Source: Desulfovibrio oxyclinae DSM 11498
Lineage (GTDB): Bacteria; Desulfobacterota; Desulfovibrionia; Desulfovibrionales; Desulfovibrionaceae
Direction of reading: 5' to 3'
Length of the DNA stretch: 32,147 bases
NCBI RefSeq assembly: GCF_000375485.1
Contig: NZ_AQXE01000002.1
Coordinates: forward strand, 167,392-199,538
The notes under the pieces are model-generated. The model ran no database searches, was not told where the DNA came from, and was given only the letters and a program-made list of their open reading frames with translations. Positions 15,458-22,071 of the stretch are shown here, one piece after another. Position 1 is the first letter of the stretch, and the number at the start of each line of letters is the position of its first letter. The position numbers and the translations under genes were made by a program.

Positions 15458-15718
15458 CTACTCCTGTCCTGCGGCTTCCGTTTTGGACCATACCGGCTCC
15501 TTTCGCCGATAGTGGGCCACCACGTGATCCTCCACGTTCTCTATGTCCACGTCCCATTCGGGATGGATGTCCAGCACATAGAAAATCTGCGGCACGGCGC
15601 CGGGGTCTGCGGTCAGCTCAATCTTGTCCGACTTGGCGAAACGGAGATACCAACCTATCTCCATGGTCAGGCCTCAGCACTTGCCGCGAATGTCGGCGCG
15701 AACGACTTCTTCGCTCAT
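15458..15718 (-). CDS. TusA-like selenoprotein with in-frame UGA (Sec15)
   Basis: Read from the ATG at 15718 (GGAGG five bases upstream), the frame has 14 codons, a TGA at 15674-15676, and then continues open to TAG at 15458, giving 86 residues. Around the UGA the sequence reads D-I-R-G-K-C-U-G-L-T. TusA/SirA sulfur carriers start with D-x-R-G-x-x-C-P, so the UGA falls exactly on their catalytic cysteine. Downstream, a DKIELTADPGAVPQI segment fits the second half of the TusA fold. A SECIS-like stem-loop starts 11 bases after the UGA. It lies between the hydrolase and the FMN reductase genes with tight spacing. A simpler reading, a 68-residue gene from ATG 15664, leaves the conserved N-terminus and its strong ribosome site unexplained. 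The role is probably sulfur or selenium transfer or thiol redox chemistry; that part is inference. Confidence 0.83.
15643..15676 (-). promoter_or_regulatory. Bacterial SECIS element for the TusA-like gene
   Basis: After the UGA (15674-15676) come 11 bases, then GGAGATA (15656-15662 on the minus strand), a GGTTGG loop (15650-15655) and TATCTCC (15643-15649). The 7-bp stem is perfect and the loop begins with G residues. Both the spacing and the G-containing apical loop match what SelB needs in the E. coli fdhF element. Confidence 0.8.
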
Positions 15719-15727
15719 TGCCGCCTC

Positions 15728-16348
15728 CTAAAGTCCCGTGAAGAAGGGGTTATGGTTCTTCTCGTCGCCCACCGTGGTCTCGGGGCCATGGCCCGGATAC
15801 AGCACGGTCTCCGGCGGAAGGGTGAAGATGTTCTCCTCGACGGATTTCTTCAGCACGTCGAGGCTTCCGCCCGGAAAGTCGGTGCGGCCGATGGAGCGGT
15901 AGAAGACCAGATCGCCCACGAAGGCGCACTGGGCATCCGGGAAGTAGAAAGTCAGGCTGCCCTGCGAGTGACCGGGGGTGGCGAAGATGCGGCAGCGCAT
16001 TCCCGCAAATTCGGTCTCGCCGGGAGTCAGCGGCTTGAAGTCGTAGGCCGGAACCTCGGGCAAACCCATCATTCCGCCGCCACCGAGTTCGGTGTCCAGC
16101 AGGGGACGGTCGTCCTCGGAGGCAAGGATGTCTTTTTCGAGGGCGTCGGCGAGGGCCTTGTTGCCCAGCGTGTGGTCGAAGTGCAGGTGCGTGTTGAGAA
16201 TCGCGTCCACTTCGAGTCCCTGCTCTTCAAGGTACTTGAGTAGGGGGCCCGGTTCTCCGCCGGGATCCACCACCACGGCCCGGCCGCCGTCGGACAGAAC
16301 GTAGCAGTTGGTTTCGAGCGGGCCGAGGGGAATGGTCTTTACGGTCAT
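15728..16348 (-). CDS. Metallo-beta-lactamase-fold hydrolase (glyoxalase II-like)
   Basis: This 206-residue cytoplasmic protein has the full metal-binding set: THLHFDH at about residues 53-59, a later GHSQGS histidine, the bridging Asp in FVGD, and the final GHGPETTVGDEK histidine. This suggests a dinuclear Zn or Fe thioester hydrolase of the GloB group, possibly a persulfide dioxygenase relative. Its ATG directly follows the nitroreductase TAG. Its own TAG runs into the ribosome site of the TusA-like selenoprotein, so the three are almost certainly co-expressed. Pairing with a sulfur-carrier-like protein favours a glutathione-independent thiol or persulfide substrate, which is inference. Confidence 0.88.
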   Translation of the reverse strand: MTVKTIPLGPLETNCYVLSDGGRAVVVDPGGEPGPLLKYLEEQGLEVDAILNTHLHFDHTLGNKALADALEKDILASEDDRPLLDTELGGGGMMGLPEVPAYDFKPLTPGETEFAGMRCRIFATPGHSQGSLTFYFPDAQCAFVGDLVFYRSIGRTDFPGGSLDVLKKSVEENIFTLPPETVLYPGHGPETTVGDEKNHNPFFTGL

Positions 16349-16867
16349 CTAGAATTCCTCCAACATGAGGTCGGCGAGTTCGAGGCGGGTGGACGTGCCG
16401 TCCTGCGCAGGCTGTCCGATCGCGAGCACCGCCTGCAATTCCTGGGTGTCGGGGATGCCGGCCGCTTCGAGGGCCGCGTCCTGGTCGTTGATGATCTGGC
16501 CCAGCCAGACGGCTCCGAGGCCCAGGTCGTGCACGGCCAGAAGCATGTTCTGGATGCAGGCGCCCGCGCCCTGATGGTCCTTCATTTCACTGTACATGCG
16601 TTCCTTGTCGAGCGTGATGCATATAAGCGCTGCGCTCTGTCGGACCACATGGGCGTATTTGGTGCATTCGGCCAGCTTTTCCTGTCGCGGGTCGCCCGCG
16701 GGGATGACGAGAAAACGCCACGGCTGGTTATTCAGCCCGCTGGGAGCCCATCGTCCCGCTTCGAGGATGGTCAGGATGTCCTCCCGCGAGACCGCGTCTC
16801 CGGTGAACTTGCGGATGCTTCTTCGTTCTCTGATTGCCTTCAGCACTGGAGTGTCCATTTCAATCAT
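16349..16867 (-). CDS. Nitroreductase-family flavoprotein
   Basis: The 172-residue protein is a short nitroreductase-type FMN oxidoreductase. The N-terminal RRSIRKF FMN-phosphate motif (about 15-21), the APSGLNNQPWRFLVI segment (about 41-55) and the GLGAVWLG stretch are diagnostic. Such enzymes reduce nitro compounds, quinones or other electron-poor substrates with NAD(P)H. GGAG lies five bases before the ATG at 16867; a second ATG three codons in is possible. It is the promoter-proximal gene of the operon leading to comF. Natural substrate unknown. Confidence 0.9.
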   Translation of the reverse strand: MIEMDTPVLKAIRERRSIRKFTGDAVSREDILTILEAGRWAPSGLNNQPWRFLVIPAGDPRQEKLAECTKYAHVVRQSAALICITLDKERMYSEMKDHQGAGACIQNMLLAVHDLGLGAVWLGQIINDQDAALEAAGIPDTQELQAVLAIGQPAQDGTSTRLELADLMLEEF

Positions 16868-16917
16868 ATCTACTCCGGTAGTTTTGGGTTAGCCTTTGTG
16901 GGTACATTATGCAGATG

Positions 16918-16958
16918 GACGCCGCAAGTACCGAAACCCTGTGACCGGATGCGGCGTC
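16918..16958. repeat. 9-bp inverted repeat in a divergent promoter region
   Basis: GACGCCGCA (16918-16926) and TGCGGCGTC (16950-16958) are perfect reverse complements around 23 bases, in the gap between the divergent nitroreductase and ECF sigma genes. It could be an operator for either side or a leader hairpin. Confidence 0.4.
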
Positions 16959-17015
16959 ATTCGTATATGGAACTGAAACGTAGTTGTGAACCGGGGCCCC
17001 GGACGGAGTGAGAGG

Positions 17016-17561
17016 TTGAGCGAGAGCGAAGCGGAAAAGGAAATCATACGTGATGTGCAGGCCGGAGACACTGAGGCGTTCCGGTTTCTGGTGGAGCGTT
17101 ACCAGGGACCGATCTACAACCTCATGCTTCGAAGCGTGACAGAGCGTGAAACCGCTGCGGATCTGGCTCAGGAGACGTTCACCAAGGCCTATGCCGCCAT
17201 CGGCAGGTTCAACGCGTCCAAGCGGTTTTTCCCGTGGCTTTATGCTATAGGGATTAATCTGCTCAGGGACCATATGCGCAAATCCGGGCGGGAATACACA
17301 GGGATGGATCCGGATTGTCTCGGAGAAGGAGTGCCGCCCGTGGACATGCAGACCCGGCTTGATGGCCAGCGAATGGCCCAGGAGATTGAGAGGCTGCCCG
17401 AAGCCTACCGTGAAGCGCTGGTGTTGCGCTTTCGGGAGGATTGCAGCATGAAGGATATTGCCGAGGCGCTTTCCATTAGCGTGAGCGGCGCCAAGATGAG
17501 GGTTTCCAGAGGGCTTTGCATGCTCAGGAAACGATTCGGAGGCGAAAAGCATGACCAATGA
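17016..17561 (+). CDS. ECF-subfamily RNA polymerase sigma factor
   Basis: A 181-residue sigma-70-family factor with only regions 2 and 4. Region 2 contains DLAQETFTKAYAAIGRF and the WLYAIGINLLRDHMRK stretch that melts and reads the -10. Region 4 contains LPEAYREALVLRFREDCSMK and the helix-turn-helix IAEALSISVSGAKMRVSRG. TTG at 17016 has GGAG seven bases upstream and gives an N-terminus typical of RpoE-like factors. An earlier GTG at 16986 would add ten residues. It overlaps the following anti-sigma-like gene by 11 bases, the usual arrangement for a factor held inactive at the membrane. Confidence 0.9.
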   Translation: MSESEAEKEIIRDVQAGDTEAFRFLVERYQGPIYNLMLRSVTERETAADLAQETFTKAYAAIGRFNASKRFFPWLYAIGINLLRDHMRKSGREYTGMDPDCLGEGVPPVDMQTRLDGQRMAQEIERLPEAYREALVLRFREDCSMKDIAEALSISVSGAKMRVSRGLCMLRKRFGGEKHDQ

Positions 17562-18111
17562 ACGTTTTGATGACGAAATGCTTGCCAGCATGATTCGCGA
17601 AATGCCCCGGGCGGATGTCCCGGAGGGGTTCGCAGACAGGGTCATGTCTTCTCTTGAGCCGCGCAGGCCGAGCCTGTGGGAACGGCTTCTGCTGTGGATG
17701 CGCAGGCCGATCACCATCCGGATAACTCCGGTCAGGGTTATCCCGGCCATGGCTGTTGCCGCGCTGCTGATGGTGCTGGCTCTGCCTATGCAGCAAATGG
17801 CGGTCGCGCCAGACGGATCGGGGGCGGTGCCCGTGCGGTTCGTGCTCGGCAAGAATGTCGACGCGAGACAGGTGGCCGTGATAGGCTCCTTCAACAACTG
17901 GTCCCCGGACGAAGCGGCCATGCGGTACGACAAGTCGCTGGGGGCATGGGTCGCCGACCTTGAGTTGCCGCCCGGAACGCACGAGTACGTTTTCCTCGTG
18001 GATGGTGAACGCGTCGTGGCCGACCCGGTGGCGCCGCTGAGCAGGGACGACGGTTTCGGCAACCGTAATTCGGTACTGTACCTCACAGGGGATCATGAAC
18101 AGTCTTTGTAG
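17551..18111 (+). CDS. Membrane anti-sigma-like protein with glycogen-binding (CBM48-type) domain
   Basis: The 186-residue product has three parts. An N-terminal cytoplasmic helix region (1-60, with MLASMIREMPRADVPEGF) resembles anti-sigma domains. One membrane segment follows (about 64-82, RVIPAMAVAALLMVLALPM). The outer domain (about 95-186) has the AMPK/isoamylase early-set hallmarks VAVIGSFNNWSPDE, a GAWVADLELPPGTHEYVFLVDG core and a closing R-N-S-V-L-Y. GGAGG eight bases before the ATG supports the start. It overlaps the sigma factor gene, so it probably inhibits it. The external domain could sense a carbohydrate or cell-envelope polymer, which is inference. Confidence 0.85.
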   Translation: MTNERFDDEMLASMIREMPRADVPEGFADRVMSSLEPRRPSLWERLLLWMRRPITIRITPVRVIPAMAVAALLMVLALPMQQMAVAPDGSGAVPVRFVLGKNVDARQVAVIGSFNNWSPDEAAMRYDKSLGAWVADLELPPGTHEYVFLVDGERVVADPVAPLSRDDGFGNRNSVLYLTGDHEQSL

Positions 18112-18766
18112 AGTCATCCTCTTTACGACATTTCTGACGTTGCAGGCTGTCTCCGCCAGTGCGGATGACGGCCTGCAACGTTCTCACGAGGATTGGAGTC
18201 CGCAGGTGGCGGCGGTTCTCAAGCAGGCGCGGGAGCTTCGTTTCCCCACCTCGCTGCTTGAGGCCAAGGCCATGGAGGGGCGCGCCAAGCGCGTGCCTGC
18301 CGTGCGGGTTGCCGCAGTCCTCAAGGCCCACCTCGACAGTTATCTCAAGGCGCGCGCTGCGTTGGCCGATCTGCCCGGCGAGCGGGACCCCTACAAGGAG
18401 GTCCTGGCTGGCGAAGCCATTGGTTCCGGTGCTTCCGAACAGGCCGTGCGCGCCTATTTCAAACAGTTCCCCGATCAGGAGCTCGACCGCTTTTCTCTCG
18501 GTATGGACATGCTCGGCATGTTCGGCGAGCTGGATTATCCGGTCGAGGACGCCATGCGCATCTTCACGGCCGGATTCCAATCCGGTACGCTTGACGGCGA
18601 GTGGCGATATTTTTCCCGCGTGATTACCCTGACGAGGTCGCGCGGACTTTCTGACGACGCCGCGGCCAAGGTTGCCGTGGAAGTCCTGAAGGAAGGCGGA
18701 ACCGTTCGAGACGCCATGGCCCTGCTCGGGCTGACATCCAGAGGTCTTTTCGAAGAAAGGAAATAG
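18095..18766 (+). CDS. Exported hypothetical protein
   Basis: This 223-residue product begins with a hydrophobic signal peptide (LCRVILFTTFLTLQAVSASA, cleavage probably after residue 23). The remainder is mostly charged helices with no motif I recognise; RSHEDWSPQVAAVLKQA and FPDQELDRFSLGMDMLG are typical. The ATG lies 17 bases inside the upstream gene, with GGGG as a weak ribosome site, so it is translated in the sigma/anti-sigma operon. Probably periplasmic and part of the same envelope response, but no activity can be assigned. Confidence 0.8.
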   Translation: MNSLCRVILFTTFLTLQAVSASADDGLQRSHEDWSPQVAAVLKQARELRFPTSLLEAKAMEGRAKRVPAVRVAAVLKAHLDSYLKARAALADLPGERDPYKEVLAGEAIGSGASEQAVRAYFKQFPDQELDRFSLGMDMLGMFGELDYPVEDAMRIFTAGFQSGTLDGEWRYFSRVITLTRSRGLSDDAAAKVAVEVLKEGGTVRDAMALLGLTSRGLFEERK

Positions 18767-18814
18767 GGCTGTGACCACATGGCCCCTGATCCGTAAATGA
18801 GAACAAGGACGCTT

Positions 18815-18826
18815 TGTTCGCGAACA
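18815..18826. promoter_or_regulatory. 12-bp perfect palindrome, candidate operator
   Basis: TGTTCGCGAACA (18815-18826) is fully self-complementary and lies 17 bases before the start of the TPR lipoprotein gene, in a 76-base gap. A dimeric regulator could bind it, but no regulator is identified and chance cannot be excluded. Confidence 0.3.
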
Positions 18827-18842
18827 CATGGGAGTCCTGAAA

Positions 18843-19811
18843 GTGAAAAGCCGTTTTGTTTCGGCAATTGTGCTGATGATGCTGGCATTGAGTGCCGGAT
18901 GCGTACCATCGCTTACCGGAGCCCACTATCTCCAGCAGGAAGATTACGACGAAGGTATCAGAAGTATGCGACAGGAACTCGCACAGAATCCCAACGATCC
19001 TGCAGCCAATTACTATCTTGGCAGGATGTACATGGCCAAGCAGGAGCCGGAGCCGGCGCTTCCCTATCTGGAGAAAGCGGCAAAGCTGGATCCTGAAGAC
19101 TCGGACTATCATTTCTGGGTCGGCGTGGCCAACTGGGCGCTTCTGAACTTCGACAAGGAGCGCGAGGCATACCGCCGGGCGCTTCAAGCCAACACTCGCC
19201 ATGTCTCCGCGAACCTCTACCTCGCGCACAACTACCTTGACAGAGGCGAGTGGGAAAATGCCCTGGCGTTCTATGATCGCGTGCTTGAACTGGACCCCTA
19301 CAACCCCGAAGCGCTCTACAGCAGGGGTGAGGCCCTTTACGGTATGGGTCGCAAGGAAGAGGCGCATCAGGCCTGGCTCGAATTCATGGAAGCCTACCCC
19401 GACGGCGTCCTCGGATTCAAGGCCACGGAAAATCTGAACTCGCTGGGCGACTACACCTATCGCAACTACATCCTCGGCCAGCGCAAGATTACGCTCCGTG
19501 TCCCCCGGTTCGAAATGGGGGAGACCATCATGACGCTGACCGACGAGTCCAAGCCCTCCCTTTCCGTGCTGGGGGCCATGCTTGAAAACAATAGAAAGCT
19601 CGATGTCCACGTGGTCGTGTTTGACGCGTCCGGTGCGGCATCGGCCAAACGGAAGGCCCTGCTCATCCGCAACTACGTTTCACGGATGTGGCCCGAAGTT
19701 GATCCCTCCCGCCTCAAGCCGAGTTGGTTCGGGCAGGGGGAAAAGGTAGAAACCGAAGACGGCACCATGACCCTTGATGAGACGGTCAAGTTCATCACCG
19801 TGGTCGAGTAG
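18843..19811 (+). CDS. TPR lipoprotein with OmpA-like C-terminal domain
   Basis: The signal peptide ends in the lipobox LSAGC, so the mature protein should be anchored by a lipidated Cys. TPR repeats fill about residues 25-200, for example NDPAANYYLGRMYMAKQEPE and ALAFYDRVLELDPYNPEALY. The C-terminal ~90 residues resemble an OmpA-like peptidoglycan-binding domain: ENNRKLDVHVVVFDASG, then AKRKALLIRNYVSRMW. GTG 18843 is chosen because GGGAG lies about eight bases before it and the signal peptide then starts cleanly. An ATG at 18828 would add five residues but has no ribosome site. It probably tethers complexes to the outer membrane and cell wall. Confidence 0.82.
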   Translation: MKSRFVSAIVLMMLALSAGCVPSLTGAHYLQQEDYDEGIRSMRQELAQNPNDPAANYYLGRMYMAKQEPEPALPYLEKAAKLDPEDSDYHFWVGVANWALLNFDKEREAYRRALQANTRHVSANLYLAHNYLDRGEWENALAFYDRVLELDPYNPEALYSRGEALYGMGRKEEAHQAWLEFMEAYPDGVLGFKATENLNSLGDYTYRNYILGQRKITLRVPRFEMGETIMTLTDESKPSLSVLGAMLENNRKLDVHVVVFDASGAASAKRKALLIRNYVSRMWPEVDPSRLKPSWFGQGEKVETEDGTMTLDETVKFITVVE

Positions 19812-19830
19812 CCGTTTGGAGGAAGAGTCC

Positions 19831-20907
19831 ATGAAGATTTTCATGAAGTATATACTGCTTTCCATGCTGGTGCTGATGCTGGCCGCGCCCGTTGCAATGG
19901 CGCAGACCGACACTGACACGACCGGCGATGACACTACGGTGACCGATACCGACACCGGCACGGAGACCGATACTGGCGCGGAAACGGACACTGATACCGA
20001 CACCGATACCGACACCGGTGACGATACGGCGGAAACTTCGACTTTTGCCAACCCGACGCAGGCCGAACGTGCCGCCACGGTTGCGGAAGCCGCTGCCGAG
20101 GTGGCCGCTGCCGAAATGCAGGGCGACCTTGACGCCGCCACCGCCGAGACCGAAGCCGCCGAAGCCGATGTGGCCGCTGCCGAAGCCGACGTTACCGACG
20201 CTCAGGCCGCAGTAGACGCGGCGCAGGCCGACATCGCAGCCGCAGAGGCCGATCTGGCAGCCGCTGAAACCGATGAAGCGGCAGCCGCCGCCGAAGCGGA
20301 CCTCGCAGCCGCGCAGGCCGACCTCGCGGAAGCGGAATCCGGCCTTGCGGCCGCCGAATCCGGTCTTGCAGCAGCCGAGAACGATCTGGCTGCGGCACAG
20401 ACCAATGAACAGGCCGCTGCCGAAGCCGTGGCCGAAGCCGCATCCCTCGACGCCGGGGATATCGGTTCCATGCGCGATCAGGGCATGGGCTGGGGACAGA
20501 TCGCTCAGGAACTGGGCCTGCACCCGAGCATCCTCGGCATGGGCCACAACAAGGCAAAGAGGCAGACTCAGCGCACGGCGGCCATGGCCGGACCGGGTAA
20601 CGGTCGCGGCAAGGGCATGGGCCTCGCCAAGGGCCGCAAGACCACCCGCAACATGAAGACCGGAATCGCCAAGACCCCGGGCGTGCGCGGTGGCAAGGGC
20701 AACTCCAAGGGCAAGGCCATCGGTCTGAGCCGCGCCTCCTCCAAGGCCAAGGGCGGCGCCAAGGGTTCCAAGTCCGCATCCAGCGCTTCCGCTTCCGGTG
20801 GACGCGGCAACAGCGGTAAGGGAGCCGGCGGCAACAGCAACGCCGGAGGCAACGGCAAGGGCAAGGGCAAGGGTAATGGCCGGGGCAACGGCAACGGCAA
20901 CAAGTAG
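19831..20907 (+). CDS. Exported repeat protein: Thr/Asp tract, Ala-rich helix, basic Gly/Lys tail
   Basis: The 358-residue product has a signal peptide (LLSMLVLMLAAPVAMAQ), then an acidic T-D repeat tract (about 24-65). Next comes a ~125-residue Ala-rich segment built from repeats like ADLAAAE, which should form a long coiled coil. A short conserved-looking motif, MRDQGMGWGQIAQELGLHPS (about 212-231), follows. The tail of about 120 residues is very basic and rich in Gly, Lys and Asn (GNGKGKGKGNGRGNGNGNK). GGAGG eight bases before the ATG supports the start, 19 bases after the lipoprotein stop. Function unknown; a surface-exposed, charge-polarised adhesive or nucleic-acid-binding protein is possible. 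Confidence 0.8.
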   Translation: MKIFMKYILLSMLVLMLAAPVAMAQTDTDTTGDDTTVTDTDTGTETDTGAETDTDTDTDTDTGDDTAETSTFANPTQAERAATVAEAAAEVAAAEMQGDLDAATAETEAAEADVAAAEADVTDAQAAVDAAQADIAAAEADLAAAETDEAAAAAEADLAAAQADLAEAESGLAAAESGLAAAENDLAAAQTNEQAAAEAVAEAASLDAGDIGSMRDQGMGWGQIAQELGLHPSILGMGHNKAKRQTQRTAAMAGPGNGRGKGMGLAKGRKTTRNMKTGIAKTPGVRGGKGNSKGKAIGLSRASSKAKGGAKGSKSASSASASGGRGNSGKGAGGNSNAGGNGKGKGKGNGRGNGNGNK

Positions 20908-20933
20908 CCCGGCCACTGAATGACGCAGATTAT

Positions 20934-20967
20934 GGAGCGGTCCGCAGAGGCGGGACGCTCCTTTTTT
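20934..20967 (+). terminator. Terminator of the ECF sigma operon
   Basis: GGAGCG (20934-20939) pairs with CGCTCC (20956-20961) in an extended, slightly imperfect stem, followed directly by TTTTTT. It lies 26 bases after the repeat-protein stop. Confidence 0.75.
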
Positions 20968-21045
20968 CATGCTTTCGGCGCCACGGCTTTGAAAAACGGT
21001 TGAAACGCGCTATGCTCGCAGTACCCTTGACCCCGGAGGCCCATC

Positions 21046-22071
21046 ATGTCGGATTCGACGGATCAATTGCGCGAGCAGTATCTGCAGATCAGCAGAAACC
21101 TGCTTTCCACGTTCCCAGAGGACGTTCCGCCGGTGCGGCTGTATGAGTGGAACGAGCTTCTGGAGCGGGTGGATATGTTCCATGAAGCCGAGAAGGTCAT
21201 GAGCCCGGAGCGTCGGCGCGAGGCGCAGCAGACCTGCGACGAAGGGCGCCTGTATCTTCACCGCGACGACTATCGAACCTACGCCAAACTCCTGAGCAAG
21301 AACCTCGGCCTCGTCCTGCTTGAGGACGATCTCGACAACCGCGACGTGGCCGAAACCTTTTTTCGCGCTCTGGTCGAGAAGATGGGGACTTTCTATGACC
21401 AGCCGACCCATCACAGCCTCAGGGAGGTGCGCGCGGACCTTGGTGTGCTGTGCGAATATATCTGGACCAATCCCTGCCGCATCGGCTTTCTGGTGCGTAC
21501 GCTGGGCTATGGATATTCGCTGGAAATACACACGGTGAACACCATCTTCATCGGCTTAGGCCTGCGCGTCATGGCTGCATGGCGCGACCTTCAGCGGCTG
21601 GAGCTCGGCAGCCTCGCCCTCGGGCTGGCCTTGCACGACGTGGGCATGATCCGCGTCCCCGGCTTCATCCGCGACAAGCCGGGCGTGCTCATGCACAACG
21701 AGCGGCAGTCCATGAAAAAGCATCCCGACACGGGCATGATGATGCTTGCCCGGCTCAAGGTGAAGGACCCGGTGGTGGAGGAGTGCGTGCAGCATCATCA
21801 CGAGCGGGTCAACGGCACGGGATATCCCGGCAGGCTTCGCGGCGAGGCGGTGGGCCTGAACGCTCGAATCTGCGGCCTTGCAGATGCCTTCTGCGCTTCG
21901 GTGGGAGAGCGCCCCTATCATGGAGCCAAGGAAATGGAAAAGGCCGTCCGCCAGTTTTCGGACGACCCTTCCTATGACAGTCGTCTTGCGGGCCTTCTGG
22001 AACAGCTCGTCCTCAGGCGGGAGGAACCTTGCCCCCTGCCGTTCGTGCCGCGCTCCGGCCCCAGAACCTGA
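21046..22071 (+). CDS. HD-GYP domain protein (probable c-di-GMP phosphodiesterase)
   Basis: The 341-residue cytoplasmic protein has an uncharacterised helical N-terminal half (1-150). A C-terminal HD-GYP domain follows: SLEIHTVN, then ALHDVGMIRVP with the HD pair, HPDTGMMML, HHERVNGTGYPGRLRGE with the GYP motif, and ARICGLADAFCA. This set is typical of enzymes that hydrolyse cyclic di-GMP. GGAGG lies six bases before the ATG. It meets the glpB stop tail-to-tail with no gap. It may oppose the cyclase encoded near 9445-10887, though nothing links them directly. Confidence 0.9.
   Translation: MSDSTDQLREQYLQISRNLLSTFPEDVPPVRLYEWNELLERVDMFHEAEKVMSPERRREAQQTCDEGRLYLHRDDYRTYAKLLSKNLGLVLLEDDLDNRDVAETFFRALVEKMGTFYDQPTHHSLREVRADLGVLCEYIWTNPCRIGFLVRTLGYGYSLEIHTVNTIFIGLGLRVMAAWRDLQRLELGSLALGLALHDVGMIRVPGFIRDKPGVLMHNERQSMKKHPDTGMMMLARLKVKDPVVEECVQHHHERVNGTGYPGRLRGEAVGLNARICGLADAFCASVGERPYHGAKEMEKAVRQFSDDPSYDSRLAGLLEQLVLRREEPCPLPFVPRSGPRT

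Noticed and set aside
15458..15664. A separate 68-residue gene starting at ATG 15664
   Set aside because: It would leave the 14 upstream codons, their strong ribosome site and the TusA-type N-terminus unexplained; the UGA-containing longer frame explains all three.
16860..18086. Minus-strand frame opposite the ECF sigma and anti-sigma genes
   Set aside because: Antisense shadow; the plus-strand genes carry clear domains, ribosome sites and overlaps.
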